64,000 nt of DNA from Siphonobacter aquaeclarae (GTDB lineage: Bacteria > Bacteroidota > Bacteroidia > Cytophagales > Spirosomataceae), in NCBI RefSeq assembly GCF_900103285.1, contig NZ_FNGS01000005.1, forward strand, positions 1 through 64,000, written 5' to 3'. The notes below the pieces were generated by a model that was given only the letters and a program-made list of their open reading frames with translations, searched no databases and was not told where the DNA came from. This document shows positions 15,721 through 23,677 of this stretch, in pieces. The first letter of the stretch is position 1, and the number at the start of each line of letters is the position of its first letter. A program made the position numbers and the translations under genes.

Positions 15721-17484
15721 TTACCGGAGTAAAACAGCATCCAGCTCTTTTGCAATCCGGCTGTATCCTTTACCGTTGGGATGCAACCCGTCGGTAAACA
15801 GCGACTCATCAATCGTCTGATCGCTCTTCAATAACGACTTTCCGGGATCGGAAAATGCGGCTCCTGCTCCGGATGTCATGATTTTCAATTGCTCGTTCAA
15901 ACCTTTCAGGCGAACTTCCTGTCCGCGTCGGGGGAGGATTCCCAGGACCAGAACCGAAGCGCCCGGCTGGCGTTTCCGGATGGCCCCGATGAGGAATTTC
16001 AATCCGTCGGTAATCTCCGCGTCGGTATTGAACTGGAGGTTGTTCGTTCCGATAAGGAGGACGACCTGTTTGGCGTCGAAACCGTCCAGCTCATCGTGAT
16101 AAACCCGCCAGAGTACGTTTTCGATCCGGTCCCAGCCAAAGCCGAAATTCATCGCTCCGCGCGGCTCCAGCACGCTCATCCAGGCATCTTTCCCGCGTTC
16201 GATCGGCGCCTGCGGAACACCGCTCCAGTAATGTGTAATCGAATTGCCCATAAATACCAGCTTCGGCTTCCGGGTCTTTGTCAGGCTTAGTACTTCGCGG
16301 TGGCGCAGTTGCCAGTCGTATATCGCGGCGTCTCTGTTCTGGGTAACCGGCCGGGTGGTCGCAATGGTTCCTTCCGGCTCGTTCAAAATCCCGCGCAGGG
16401 CTTTGATATAGCCTTCTGCATAGCGCATCATTCCCAGGTCGGAGGGGTGGGTACCGTCGACCATCGTTTCCACATCCTGCCCGAACTGCGCCTGCGGAAT
16501 CAGGCTCAGGCCGGTAATTCCTTCGCTTTTCAGTTGTTCGAATACTTCCCGAATCCAGCGGTTTACGTCTTCGAAGTATTTTTTCCGCGTCAGATTGGTT
16601 CCCGCTTCGGTGTATCCGGCGTGTTCGGCGAGTACAATCGGCGTTGTCGGATGTTTTGCACGCAGGGCCCGTACGCCCTCCAGGTACCGCTTGCGGATCT
16701 CTTCCTCCGGAATATTGACAGTAGCAATGAGATTCGGCAGGCAATCGATTAGGAATACCTTCGCGTCGAGTTCGGCTACCAGGTCGACGGTTTCTTTTTC
16801 CATCCGCCCGTTCCCGGAAAAGCCAAGGTTGATAACGGGTCGGTCGAGCTGCCGGCCGATAATCGCCGGCCAGGCCATACCCGGTCGTGAAGCGCAGGCT
16901 CCCTGGGCGATGGAAGTACCGTAAACGACAATGGGTTTTTCCAGCCGGGCAGGCAGCGGCGAGAATACCGCGCCTTCCGGAACGCCTATTTCCAGCCACT
17001 TGACTGAATTATAAAGCGGCAGATACAGCCGGTACTCGCGCCCTTTGGGGTGATAGGGATCACTGGGAATCAGCCCGGCAAACGTATACGAAACGGTATC
17101 CTTAAACGCATACTTTCCCGAGCACCAGAGTAATCCGCCGTCGCTGTTGACGGCATAGAGATCCACTCCGCTAACGCCCGTAGCGGGCATGTGCGGCATG
17201 GCATGCGCGCCGCCTACTGCATAACGGACGACGATCTGATCGGCGTTGGACCGAAACCGGATCATCATCCCGGCTGAGTTCCGAGACAGGTTCCAGACCG
17301 GAGGGCGGACCGCTTTTTCAGCCCGCGCCGGAAAACGGTCATATAATGAGGCAGCCTCTTCCGGCCAGCCTTTGCCTTCCAGAACGTTGACGAGACTTCT
17401 GGCGGGATTCCACCAGGTAAGCGTTTGAGCAGAGGCCGTCAGGCCCGAAAAGATCAGCAGGAGCGAAAGGAGGCGAAATTTCAT
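15721..17484 (-). CDS. Secreted protein with two SGNH/GDSL hydrolase domains
   Basis: The protein has 587 aa with signal peptide MKFRLLSLLLIFSGLTASA. It carries an N-terminal beta-sandwich (~25-180) of the type that precedes SGNH esterases, then a first SGNH domain (~190-375: VVYGTSIAQGACAS block I with Ser, GFSGNG, and DGTHPSDLG with the Asp/His pair). A second SGNH domain follows (~405-587: KLVFMGNSITHYW, GFGWDR, LLIGTNN and DGLHPNGKG). Both domains keep all four blocks, so both look active. Such enzymes deacetylate or de-esterify glycans in the periplasm or outside. Two intact catalytic units in one chain is less common. It sits upstream of a DUF1080 gene on the same strand. Confidence 0.85.
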   Translation of the reverse strand: MKFRLLSLLLIFSGLTASAQTLTWWNPARSLVNVLEGKGWPEEAASLYDRFPARAEKAVRPPVWNLSRNSAGMMIRFRSNADQIVVRYAVGGAHAMPHMPATGVSGVDLYAVNSDGGLLWCSGKYAFKDTVSYTFAGLIPSDPYHPKGREYRLYLPLYNSVKWLEIGVPEGAVFSPLPARLEKPIVVYGTSIAQGACASRPGMAWPAIIGRQLDRPVINLGFSGNGRMEKETVDLVAELDAKVFLIDCLPNLIATVNIPEEEIRKRYLEGVRALRAKHPTTPIVLAEHAGYTEAGTNLTRKKYFEDVNRWIREVFEQLKSEGITGLSLIPQAQFGQDVETMVDGTHPSDLGMMRYAEGYIKALRGILNEPEGTIATTRPVTQNRDAAIYDWQLRHREVLSLTKTRKPKLVFMGNSITHYWSGVPQAPIERGKDAWMSVLEPRGAMNFGFGWDRIENVLWRVYHDELDGFDAKQVVLLIGTNNLQFNTDAEITDGLKFLIGAIRKRQPGASVLVLGILPRRGQEVRLKGLNEQLKIMTSGAGAAFSDPGKSLLKSDQTIDESLFTDGLHPNGKGYSRIAKELDAVLLR

Positions 17485-17565
17485 AAAAACAGAATACCTG
17501 ACCAGTTAATACGAAAAAACGTACCGATATGACTATCGGTACGTAGAAAAGTTAAGACGGAAATA

Positions 17566-18405
17566 TTAGTTGAGTTTCCGCTGGCTCAGCTCTTTCAGTA
17601 CTTTATCGAGCTTCTTGCGGTTGCCGACGTATTTGCTGAGGTCAAACAACTGAACTTTCCGGAATTCGACGGGGTGACTTTCGCTTTGCAGGGCAATCCA
17701 GCCTTCCTTCAACAATTGCCCGTCTTTTTTCACAGCCTTGTCGTAATTGCTGACGCTGCCTCCGCCGATCTGCGGTTTTTCGTAGGTCAGGACAGTATCT
17801 CCCTCCACAATATGGTGGACGATCGAATCGCCGAGTACCAGCGCTTCCGCCCGTACCCACTGGTCGCCGTGGTAGGTTTTTGATTTGGAATCGATGCAGT
17901 GCGGAGTGAAGAGCTTGCCGTTCATGACGACGTTGGTCCCGGGCGTACACAGGTTGGCCGTGGTACGGTCGTGCTTGCCGTCGCCACCGAGTAACTGCAT
18001 TTCCAGCGAAATCGGGAAGTCCTGTTTCAGGCCCATCGTCGTCGGGTCCTGCGAATGCAGCATGGCGCCGCTGTTGCGGATGGCCCAGCCCGGCCCGCCC
18101 GCTACCTGATCGCCTACAAAGCGGTATTCTACGACGAGCAGGTAAGCAGAAAATTTCTTGTTGTAAAAAATGTGACCGTATTGCTCGTCAAACTTTTGAT
18201 ACTTATCGTAACGAACGATCATCTTCCCATCTTCCACCCGAAACGTCTCGTTGTAGTTTTCGTGGAGCGGGTGGTTGGTAATCTTGATGGACCAGTCCTT
18301 CAGGTCTTTGCCGTTAAACAGGTTGATCCAGCCTTTGGGCGCTTTTTGAGCGAAAGTGGAGCCGGCCAGAAACAGGCACGACAGCAGGAGAAGCGGGCGA
18401 CGCAT
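17566..18405 (-). CDS. Secreted DUF1080 (3-keto-disaccharide hydrolase-type) protein
   Basis: The protein has 279 aa from ATG 18405 (MRRPLLLLSCLFLAGSTFAQ, signal peptide). The longer frame begins with TTG and only adds residues before the signal. The DUF1080 jelly roll is marked by WINLFNGKDLKDWSIKI near 30, VEYRFVGDQVAGGPGWAIRN, and a C-terminal GWIALQSESHPVEFRKVQLF. DUF1080 enzymes have been linked to 3-keto-glycoside hydrolysis; others are only predicted binding proteins. It probably works with the adjacent tandem SGNH enzyme in sugar scavenging. A paralogue lies at 22085-22693. Confidence 0.8.
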   Translation of the reverse strand: MRRPLLLLSCLFLAGSTFAQKAPKGWINLFNGKDLKDWSIKITNHPLHENYNETFRVEDGKMIVRYDKYQKFDEQYGHIFYNKKFSAYLLVVEYRFVGDQVAGGPGWAIRNSGAMLHSQDPTTMGLKQDFPISLEMQLLGGDGKHDRTTANLCTPGTNVVMNGKLFTPHCIDSKSKTYHGDQWVRAEALVLGDSIVHHIVEGDTVLTYEKPQIGGGSVSNYDKAVKKDGQLLKEGWIALQSESHPVEFRKVQLFDLSKYVGNRKKLDKVLKELSQRKLN

Positions 18406-18608
18406 TCGGTTCAGAGTTATGTATGATTTCAAAAGTAATTAGGATAACGCACCGGTCGCGATACTGTCCGTTCTGAAATTTTTTTTCAGCCCGTTCCAAC
18501 CTTTTGTTTTTCATCGGGGTCCAGCCAGTACCAGGAGAGCCATGAAATGCCTTCCGGGTTGTTTAGGAGAGAACAGGGCTATATTCACCCACGTTTTTTA
18601 GGAGAAAC

Positions 18609-18646
18609 AAAAACGGCCACCCGATTTTCCGGGCGGCCGTTTTATT
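18609..18646 (-). terminator. Terminator of the tricorn-like protease gene
   Basis: The hairpin arms AAAACGGCC (18610-18618) and GGCCGTTTT (18635-18643) have an additional inner CCCG/CGGG pairing. It starts at the stop codon of the minus-strand gene and is followed by TTTTTGTTT on that strand. Confidence 0.75.
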
Positions 18647-21600
18647 ATTTCAGCTGCTTGAGGATTTCCTCAATGGCTTTGTCGAGCTGCGGCTCCTTGC
18701 CGTCGAGACGGTCCGTAAAGGTCTGCTTCACCGTGATATCCGGCTGAACCCCTTCGCGTTCGAGGTTTTTACCGTCCAGCGTGTAGCATCCCCAGGAAGG
18801 CAGGCGGTAGAACGAACCGTCCACCAGTCCTTTCCCGGACGTAAAGATGATCCAGCGGTAGGTTTCGGTCCCGATGATCTGCCCGAGTTTGAGCGCCTTG
18901 AAACCGGCAGAGGTCATTTCCGCGTCGCTGAGCGATTGTTCATTGATCAGCAGGACGATGGGCTTTCCGGCAGGGCTGAAGTTCGGCTGCGGCGACAGCT
19001 TCCCTTCCCGGTACTTCCACTGGAGGTACGGCCGCTGGCTGAGGAAGTTCAGTACCAGGTCATGGACGTTTCCGCCGGTATTGTAGCGCAGGTCGAGAAT
19101 AAGCGCGTCTTTCTGATTCCAGTCCCGTGTCATGTCTACCACAAACTTGTTGTATTCGTACAAGCCCATGTTTTTCATGTGTACGTACGCGATGCGGTTC
19201 TTGCTCTTCGTGTCTACATACTGCTGATTCTGATCAATCCAGGTATCATACAGTTGTTCAACGAGCATATAGGATGCCTGCGGGTGCAGCTTGACGGTCG
19301 TTTGTTTTCCGGCACGATCAAAGGTCAGCTCCATTTCCTGGTCGAGCGACGGCTGCTGGAAGTAGAAGTCCCGGTTGATTTTCGGATCTACTGCCTGCCC
19401 GTTTACCTTAACCAGTACATCGCCGGCTTTGACGTCCTTGCCGTCTTTGTCGAGCGGGCCGTTTTTCACGACAGACAGTACTTTATACGGCTGATTCTCG
19501 TCAAACAGCAGACCCGGGTTCAGGCTGCGCGTGTTATAGAAGCCGTTTTCTTCCGGACCATAGGTGCCGAAGCCGGTGTGGGAAGAATTGAGCTCGCCGA
19601 GCATGTCGTTGAGCAGTACCCGGAAGTCGCTGCGGTTGTTGGCACGGGTGACAAACGGCTCGTACTTCGCACGTACCGCTTTCCAGTCGGTTCCGTGAAA
19701 GGTTTCGTTGTAGAAGTTTTCCTCGACGTTGGCCCAGGTCTCGTCAAACATCTGGCGGAATTCTTCCTCGAAGCTCTTCCGGAAGGTATGCTTCAGGTCA
19801 ATCTTCTCGACCTTGTTCGCGTCGAGGTTGAGCTTGTGGATATTTCCGCCGACGATCATATAGTACTTGCCGTCGACTTCCGCAAAATCAGACGCAAACT
19901 CAGAACCCTCAATTTTCTCGGTTTTGGACGGAACGAACGGTTCCAGCGTCGTCTTCCACCAGGAGTACTTCCCCTGATCATGATTCGACTGGAAAAGAAC
20001 GAAGGTCTTGGGGTCTTTCTGAACGACAATCGGCTCACCCGCGGAACCGAAGTTCGGGCTGATTTGCTCCAGGCGGTCCATCAAACCGTCGAAATCAATG
20101 ACAATAGGCTTCTTGTCTTCTTTCTTTTCCTCCTTTTTATCGTCGGCTTTCTTCTCTTCGGGCTTTTTCTCGTCCGCTTTTTTGGTGTCAGCCTTTTTCG
20201 GATCTGCTTTCTTCGCCGAATCAGCCTTGGTTTCCTTCTTCTCTTCCTTCTTGAACAGCTCATCGAATTTGTCGGAGCGGAAGGGCTGCTCGATCTTGCT
20301 CAGCGGCATGCGGTAGATCCGCGCGTCCTGCGAGCCGAAGGGGTAGGAGGGCTTCATCCGGTTGCTGGCGAAGTAGATGTACTTGCCATCGGGCGACCAG
20401 TACGGCGAATCTTCCGTTACCCCGGTATTGGTCAGGTTGTGCGTCTTGCCGGATTCGAGGTGGTGGATGAAAATATCCTGCTCAAAATTCCGGTGCGACG
20501 TAAACAGCACATACTCGTCGTTCGGTGAAAACTTCGGCTCCGAGTTCTGAAACGCCCAGATTTCTTCCTTCACCAGGGTTTTGGAGACAAACGTCTTCAG
20601 GTCCATGACGCGTACCTCGTCCCGGCCGCTGAGGTAGACGGCCTTCGTCCGGGACTTGTTGAAGGCGATGTTCCGGTTGCTGCGGGCGTCGGTAGTCAGG
20701 GCTTTTTCGCTGCCCGAGCCGTCTGCCGGAATGCTGTAATAATTCTGATAGCCTTTCGCTGTTTGCTGGAAGACAATCGTGCGGTTGTCAGGCAGCCATT
20801 TTACTTCCAGTACCCGGCCTTCGGGACTGGTAGTGAGCTGGCGGACGTACTTTCCTTCGATATCTGAGACAAAGAGCTTCCCGCGGGAGGAGAAAACCAG
20901 CTTCTTGGAATCCGGAGAAACGTCAAAGAAATTGATATTTCCCTGCGCCAGGAAGTCCTGGGTTTTCGGGAGTGTAAAGTTGCGGGAAATCAGGACGGGT
21001 ACTTTCTCCGACTTTTTTGTTGCAACGTCATACGTCCAGAGCTGATAGTCTTTTTCGAAAACGATCTTCTGGCCGTTGGCGCTGACCTGCGGGCGTTTGA
21101 CCGACTCCTTGAACTGCGTCAGGGCCGTTTTCTTTCCGTTGGCGAGGGTATAGAGGTTGTATTCGCCGTTGCCTTCGTCTGAAACAAAATACAGGTTACC
21201 GGACTTGTCGAGCGTCGCCCACATATCCTTGCCGTTGTAGTCGGTGTACTTTTTGTACGCCTTCGTTTTCAGGTTATAGGATTGGATATCCGGGTTGAAT
21301 TCACCCTTGTACCCCTTCCGTTGCGCCTGATTGTCGCTTTCCCAGGTATCGTTGAAGAAAAGCTCGCCGGTAGTCGGGTGCTCAGCCGTATTGTGAACCC
21401 GGTTGAAGAAATGCCCGAATACCCGCTTCGGCGTCCCGCCGGTAACGGGCAGGGTATAGACCGTTCCGTGGTTCTGGGCGCCGGATTCGATGTACAGCGT
21501 TTTAGAGTCCCAGCTCCAGCCTTCGACGAGGTCATAGCTGTCGTGGAAGGTCAGCTGGCGGATTTCACCGCCTTCGGCCGGCATGACATACACGTCGGAG

Positions 21601-21854
21601 TTGCCGTACTGCGAACCGGAGAACGCGATCCATTTGCCGTCGGGTGAAAAGCGGGCCCGGCTTTCGGTGCCTTGCATGGCGGTAATCCGCGAGCTCTGCC
21701 CGCTGGCCAGGTCGGTCTTCCAGAGATCATTCTCATAGGTAAAGACGACTGTTTTGGCGTCGGGACTGATGGTTGGAAAAGAGGCAAAGTACGCCTCCTG
21801 CGCAGAAGCCTGACCGGCAGTCGCCAGAAAGGCCAAAAGGAGAAATGGGCGCAT
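18645..21854 (-). CDS. Periplasmic tricorn-like S41 protease with PD40 propellers
   Basis: The protein has 1069 aa from ATG 21854 (MRPFLLLAFLATAGQASAQ signal peptide). A GTG ten codons earlier is rejected. Residues ~25-520 carry WD40/PD40 repeats (SPDGKWIAFSGS, SPDSKKLVFSSRG, SPDGKYIYFASN), as in the tricorn propellers. A Lys/Glu/Asp/Ala-rich linker covers ~535-582. Residues ~700-770 hold the tricorn core domain, ~780-870 a PDZ domain (KAGDVLVKVNGQAV), and the rest is the S41 peptidase with NEQSLSDAEM: the likely nucleophile is Ser976 next to Asp977. It is expected to trim or degrade peptides outside the cytoplasm. It is a single-gene unit between two DUF1080 genes. Confidence 0.85.
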   Translation of the reverse strand: MRPFLLLAFLATAGQASAQEAYFASFPTISPDAKTVVFTYENDLWKTDLASGQSSRITAMQGTESRARFSPDGKWIAFSGSQYGNSDVYVMPAEGGEIRQLTFHDSYDLVEGWSWDSKTLYIESGAQNHGTVYTLPVTGGTPKRVFGHFFNRVHNTAEHPTTGELFFNDTWESDNQAQRKGYKGEFNPDIQSYNLKTKAYKKYTDYNGKDMWATLDKSGNLYFVSDEGNGEYNLYTLANGKKTALTQFKESVKRPQVSANGQKIVFEKDYQLWTYDVATKKSEKVPVLISRNFTLPKTQDFLAQGNINFFDVSPDSKKLVFSSRGKLFVSDIEGKYVRQLTTSPEGRVLEVKWLPDNRTIVFQQTAKGYQNYYSIPADGSGSEKALTTDARSNRNIAFNKSRTKAVYLSGRDEVRVMDLKTFVSKTLVKEEIWAFQNSEPKFSPNDEYVLFTSHRNFEQDIFIHHLESGKTHNLTNTGVTEDSPYWSPDGKYIYFASNRMKPSYPFGSQDARIYRMPLSKIEQPFRSDKFDELFKKEEKKETKADSAKKADPKKADTKKADEKKPEEKKADDKKEEKKEDKKPIVIDFDGLMDRLEQISPNFGSAGEPIVVQKDPKTFVLFQSNHDQGKYSWWKTTLEPFVPSKTEKIEGSEFASDFAEVDGKYYMIVGGNIHKLNLDANKVEKIDLKHTFRKSFEEEFRQMFDETWANVEENFYNETFHGTDWKAVRAKYEPFVTRANNRSDFRVLLNDMLGELNSSHTGFGTYGPEENGFYNTRSLNPGLLFDENQPYKVLSVVKNGPLDKDGKDVKAGDVLVKVNGQAVDPKINRDFYFQQPSLDQEMELTFDRAGKQTTVKLHPQASYMLVEQLYDTWIDQNQQYVDTKSKNRIAYVHMKNMGLYEYNKFVVDMTRDWNQKDALILDLRYNTGGNVHDLVLNFLSQRPYLQWKYREGKLSPQPNFSPAGKPIVLLINEQSLSDAEMTSAGFKALKLGQIIGTETYRWIIFTSGKGLVDGSFYRLPSWGCYTLDGKNLEREGVQPDITVKQTFTDRLDGKEPQLDKAIEEILKQLK

Positions 21855-22035
21855 AGCAGGGGGAAAAATGAAGTGTTTTGTCACAAGATACTAAAGACCG
21901 CCGCTGAGACAAGCTGAAAAAGGGCAAAGCGGCGCGTATCCGGGATAAACCACCCGGATTGGGTTAGTATCGATGACGGATGAAACCGCTTATCTGGGGT
22001 AACGGCTGAGTAGCATTTTTAGGAAGGGGGCCAAC

Positions 22036-22062
22036 AAAAAAGGCTGCCGGAGCAGCCTTTTC
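22036..22062 (-). terminator. Terminator of the second DUF1080 gene
   Basis: Perfect 10-bp arms AAAAGGCTGC (22038-22047) and GCAGCCTTTT (22052-22061) have a 4-nt loop. On the minus strand a TTTTTT run follows. It is about 20 bp past the stop codon. Confidence 0.8.
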
Positions 22063-22084
22063 GTCACCAGCCGGTGAAAGATTC

Positions 22085-22693
22085 TTACAATGTCCGTACC
22101 TTCAGATTCTTCCAGCGAACCTTGATGCCACCGCCACTGTGGATTTGCAGGGCGATACTGCCCGCGCGGGAGCCGAAGGCGTCGTCCGTCATCGTGACCA
22201 TTTCCTGCCCGTTGAGCCAGGAAGTAACGGTGTTTCCCTGTACACGGATTTTCATGGTATTCCATTCGCCCATTTTGAGCGCCTTGTCTTTCTCTGCCTC
22301 GGGCTTGATCAGCCACCCGCGGCCGTAGGATTCATAGATTCCGCCGGTGGATTTGCCGGGAGGTGCGACTTCCACCTGCCAGCCGGATACCTTCGTGCCT
22401 TCGATGGAGGAGTGGAAAAAGACGCCACTATTGCCATCTGCTTCCTGTTTGAAGGATACTTCTACTTCAAAATCCTTGTACTGCTCGTCGGTACCCAGGT
22501 AGCCGTACTCCTTGTCCGGACCGCTTTCGCAGATCAGTTCCCCCTTTTCGACATACCATTTTTCCGTACCGTAAACTTTCCAGCCCGAAAGGTCTTTTCC
22601 GTTGAAGATGGATTTCCATTTGGACGGAGGACCGGCAAGTACAGGCTGAAGGGCGACGAGCAATACGAAGAGGATTCGTGTCAGTTGTTTCAT
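22085..22693 (-). CDS. Secreted DUF1080 (3-keto-disaccharide hydrolase-type) protein, short form
   Basis: The protein has 202 aa from ATG 22693. The frame runs open much further upstream but there it lies antisense to the NUDIX gene, so the signal-peptide start (MKQLTRILFVLLVALQPVLA) is chosen. The DUF1080 fold is complete: WKSIFNGKDLSGWKVYG, DFEVEVSFKQEADGNSGVFF, a GWQVEVAPPGKSTGGIYE loop and a closing GGIKVRWKNLKVRTL. This is the compact, common form of the family. The gene is divergent from the NUDIX-type regulator 132 bp away, a layout that suggests regulation by it. Confidence 0.85.
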   Translation of the reverse strand: MKQLTRILFVLLVALQPVLAGPPSKWKSIFNGKDLSGWKVYGTEKWYVEKGELICESGPDKEYGYLGTDEQYKDFEVEVSFKQEADGNSGVFFHSSIEGTKVSGWQVEVAPPGKSTGGIYESYGRGWLIKPEAEKDKALKMGEWNTMKIRVQGNTVTSWLNGQEMVTMTDDAFGSRAGSIALQIHSGGGIKVRWKNLKVRTL

Positions 22694-22801
22694 GTGTGCA
22701 TGGTTTAGACCGGCAAAGTAAAGCGCCGGCAGCCGGGAGTCAAGCTGGGGCGAACCGGAAAAGTTCGAAAGACGCTCGGCTTTCCGCCCGGGATGTCCCA
22801 T

Positions 22802-22816
22802 ATTCGATGCTCGAAT
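22802..22816. promoter_or_regulatory. Palindrome ATTCGA-TGC-TCGAAT in the divergent promoter region
   Basis: A perfect 6-bp inverted repeat with a 3-nt spacer ends 9 bp before the NUDIX regulator start and lies in the 132-bp gap shared with the DUF1080 gene. It is a candidate operator for the NUDIX-type regulator. This is inferred from symmetry and position only. Confidence 0.35.
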
Positions 22817-22825
22817 CGATTCTGC

Positions 22826-23557
22826 ATGGAGAATAACGAGGAAATTAAACAGTTCATGAATTCGGGGCATTTGCTCCTGCCGAATATTTCCATCGACTGC
22901 GTCATCTTCGGTTTTCACGACCACCAGTTGAAGGTATTGTCCGTCCGCTTCAAGAAAACAGAATTCAATGCCCTTCCGGGCGGATTTGTTTACCTGGAAG
23001 AAGGAGTGGAGCAGGCAGCCCGCCGGATTCTGGAAGAACGTACCGGCCTGAAGGAAATCTACCTCGAGCAGTTTTATGTTTTCGGACAGGCAGACCGGAA
23101 GAATACGGATTCCCACCGCCGGTTTTTGGAAGAAAATGGTATAGAAGCAGACGACAACCACTGGCTCCTCCAGCGGTTTATCTCCATCGGGTACTATGCC
23201 CTGGTCGATTTTTCGAAAGTGACCCTCCGGGTCGACTCCCTGTCGGAATGGTGCCAGTGGTTCGAGATTTCGGACCTTCCTCCGCTGATCATGGACCACG
23301 CCGAAATTGTGCAGAAAGCACTGAAGACCCTGCGTCTCCGCCTGGATTACTCGCTGTCGGCGTTTACCCTGCTTCCCGAAACCTTTACCATGTCGGAACT
23401 GCAGACCCTGTACGAAACCATTCAGAACCGGAAACTGCTCCGGACAAACTTCCAGCGAAAGATACTGTCGATGGATATCCTCGAACGCATCGACAAAAAA
23501 TGGACGGGCGGCGCACACAAAGCACCCTACCTCTACCGCCTCCGCTCCGACGTCTGA
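22826..23557 (+). CDS. NUDIX-domain transcriptional regulator (NrtR/AraR-like)
   Basis: The protein has 243 aa from ATG 22826 (MENNEEIKQF); an earlier in-frame start at 22793 lies in the shared promoter region. Residues ~20-150 are a NUDIX fold with a degenerate Nudix box: G-FVYLE-E-GVEQAAR-R is kept, but it continues I-L-E-E-R-T-G-L, so the second Glu (now Ile) and one acidic ligand (now Arg) of the canonical box are replaced. Residues ~160-243 form a winged helix (TMSELQTLYETIQNRKLLRTN, then KILSMDILERI). This is the build of NrtR-type regulators; the Bacteroides AraR repressor of arabinose use is of this class. It is likely a sugar- or nucleotide-ligand-sensing repressor without hydrolase activity, perhaps of the divergent DUF1080 gene. 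Confidence 0.8.
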   Translation: MENNEEIKQFMNSGHLLLPNISIDCVIFGFHDHQLKVLSVRFKKTEFNALPGGFVYLEEGVEQAARRILEERTGLKEIYLEQFYVFGQADRKNTDSHRRFLEENGIEADDNHWLLQRFISIGYYALVDFSKVTLRVDSLSEWCQWFEISDLPPLIMDHAEIVQKALKTLRLRLDYSLSAFTLLPETFTMSELQTLYETIQNRKLLRTNFQRKILSMDILERIDKKWTGGAHKAPYLYRLRSDV

Positions 23558-23562
23558 AAATG

Positions 23563-23627
23563 TCTGTGAAGTCTGTGTTGTCTGTGAGCTGAGTTTAATT
23601 TCTCACAGACAACACAGACTTCACAGA
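23563..23627. repeat. 26-bp perfect inverted repeat made of 9-nt CTGTG units
   Basis: The arms 23563-23588 and 23602-23627 are perfectly complementary with a 13-nt loop. The left arm reads as near-tandem 9-nt units (TGTCTGTGA, AGTCTGTGT, TGTCTGTGA). It begins 6 bp after the NUDIX gene's stop and lies between convergent genes, before the pyc terminator. Confidence 0.75.
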
Positions 23628-23640
23628 AAAGGCAAATACA

Positions 23641-23676
23641 AAAAGAGGCTGTCCCACCGGGACAGCCTCCGCTTTT
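23641..23676 (-). terminator. Terminator of the pyruvate carboxylase gene
   Basis: The arms AGGCTGTCCC (23646-23655) and GGGACAGCCT (23659-23668) are flanked by A and T runs (AAAAAG ... GCTTTTT). It lies just beyond the stop codon at 23678 on the minus strand. Confidence 0.8.
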
Positions 23677-23677
23677 T

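Noticed and set aside
18936-20528. 530-codon plus-strand frame opposite the tricorn-like protease
   Set aside because: It is an antisense shadow of a clear gene. Its hydrophobic stretch is just the complement of the Lys/Glu-rich linker.
22694-23518. Upstream extension of the second DUF1080 gene to 477 aa
   Set aside because: The extra part is antisense to the NUDIX regulator, and a proper signal peptide starts at 22693.
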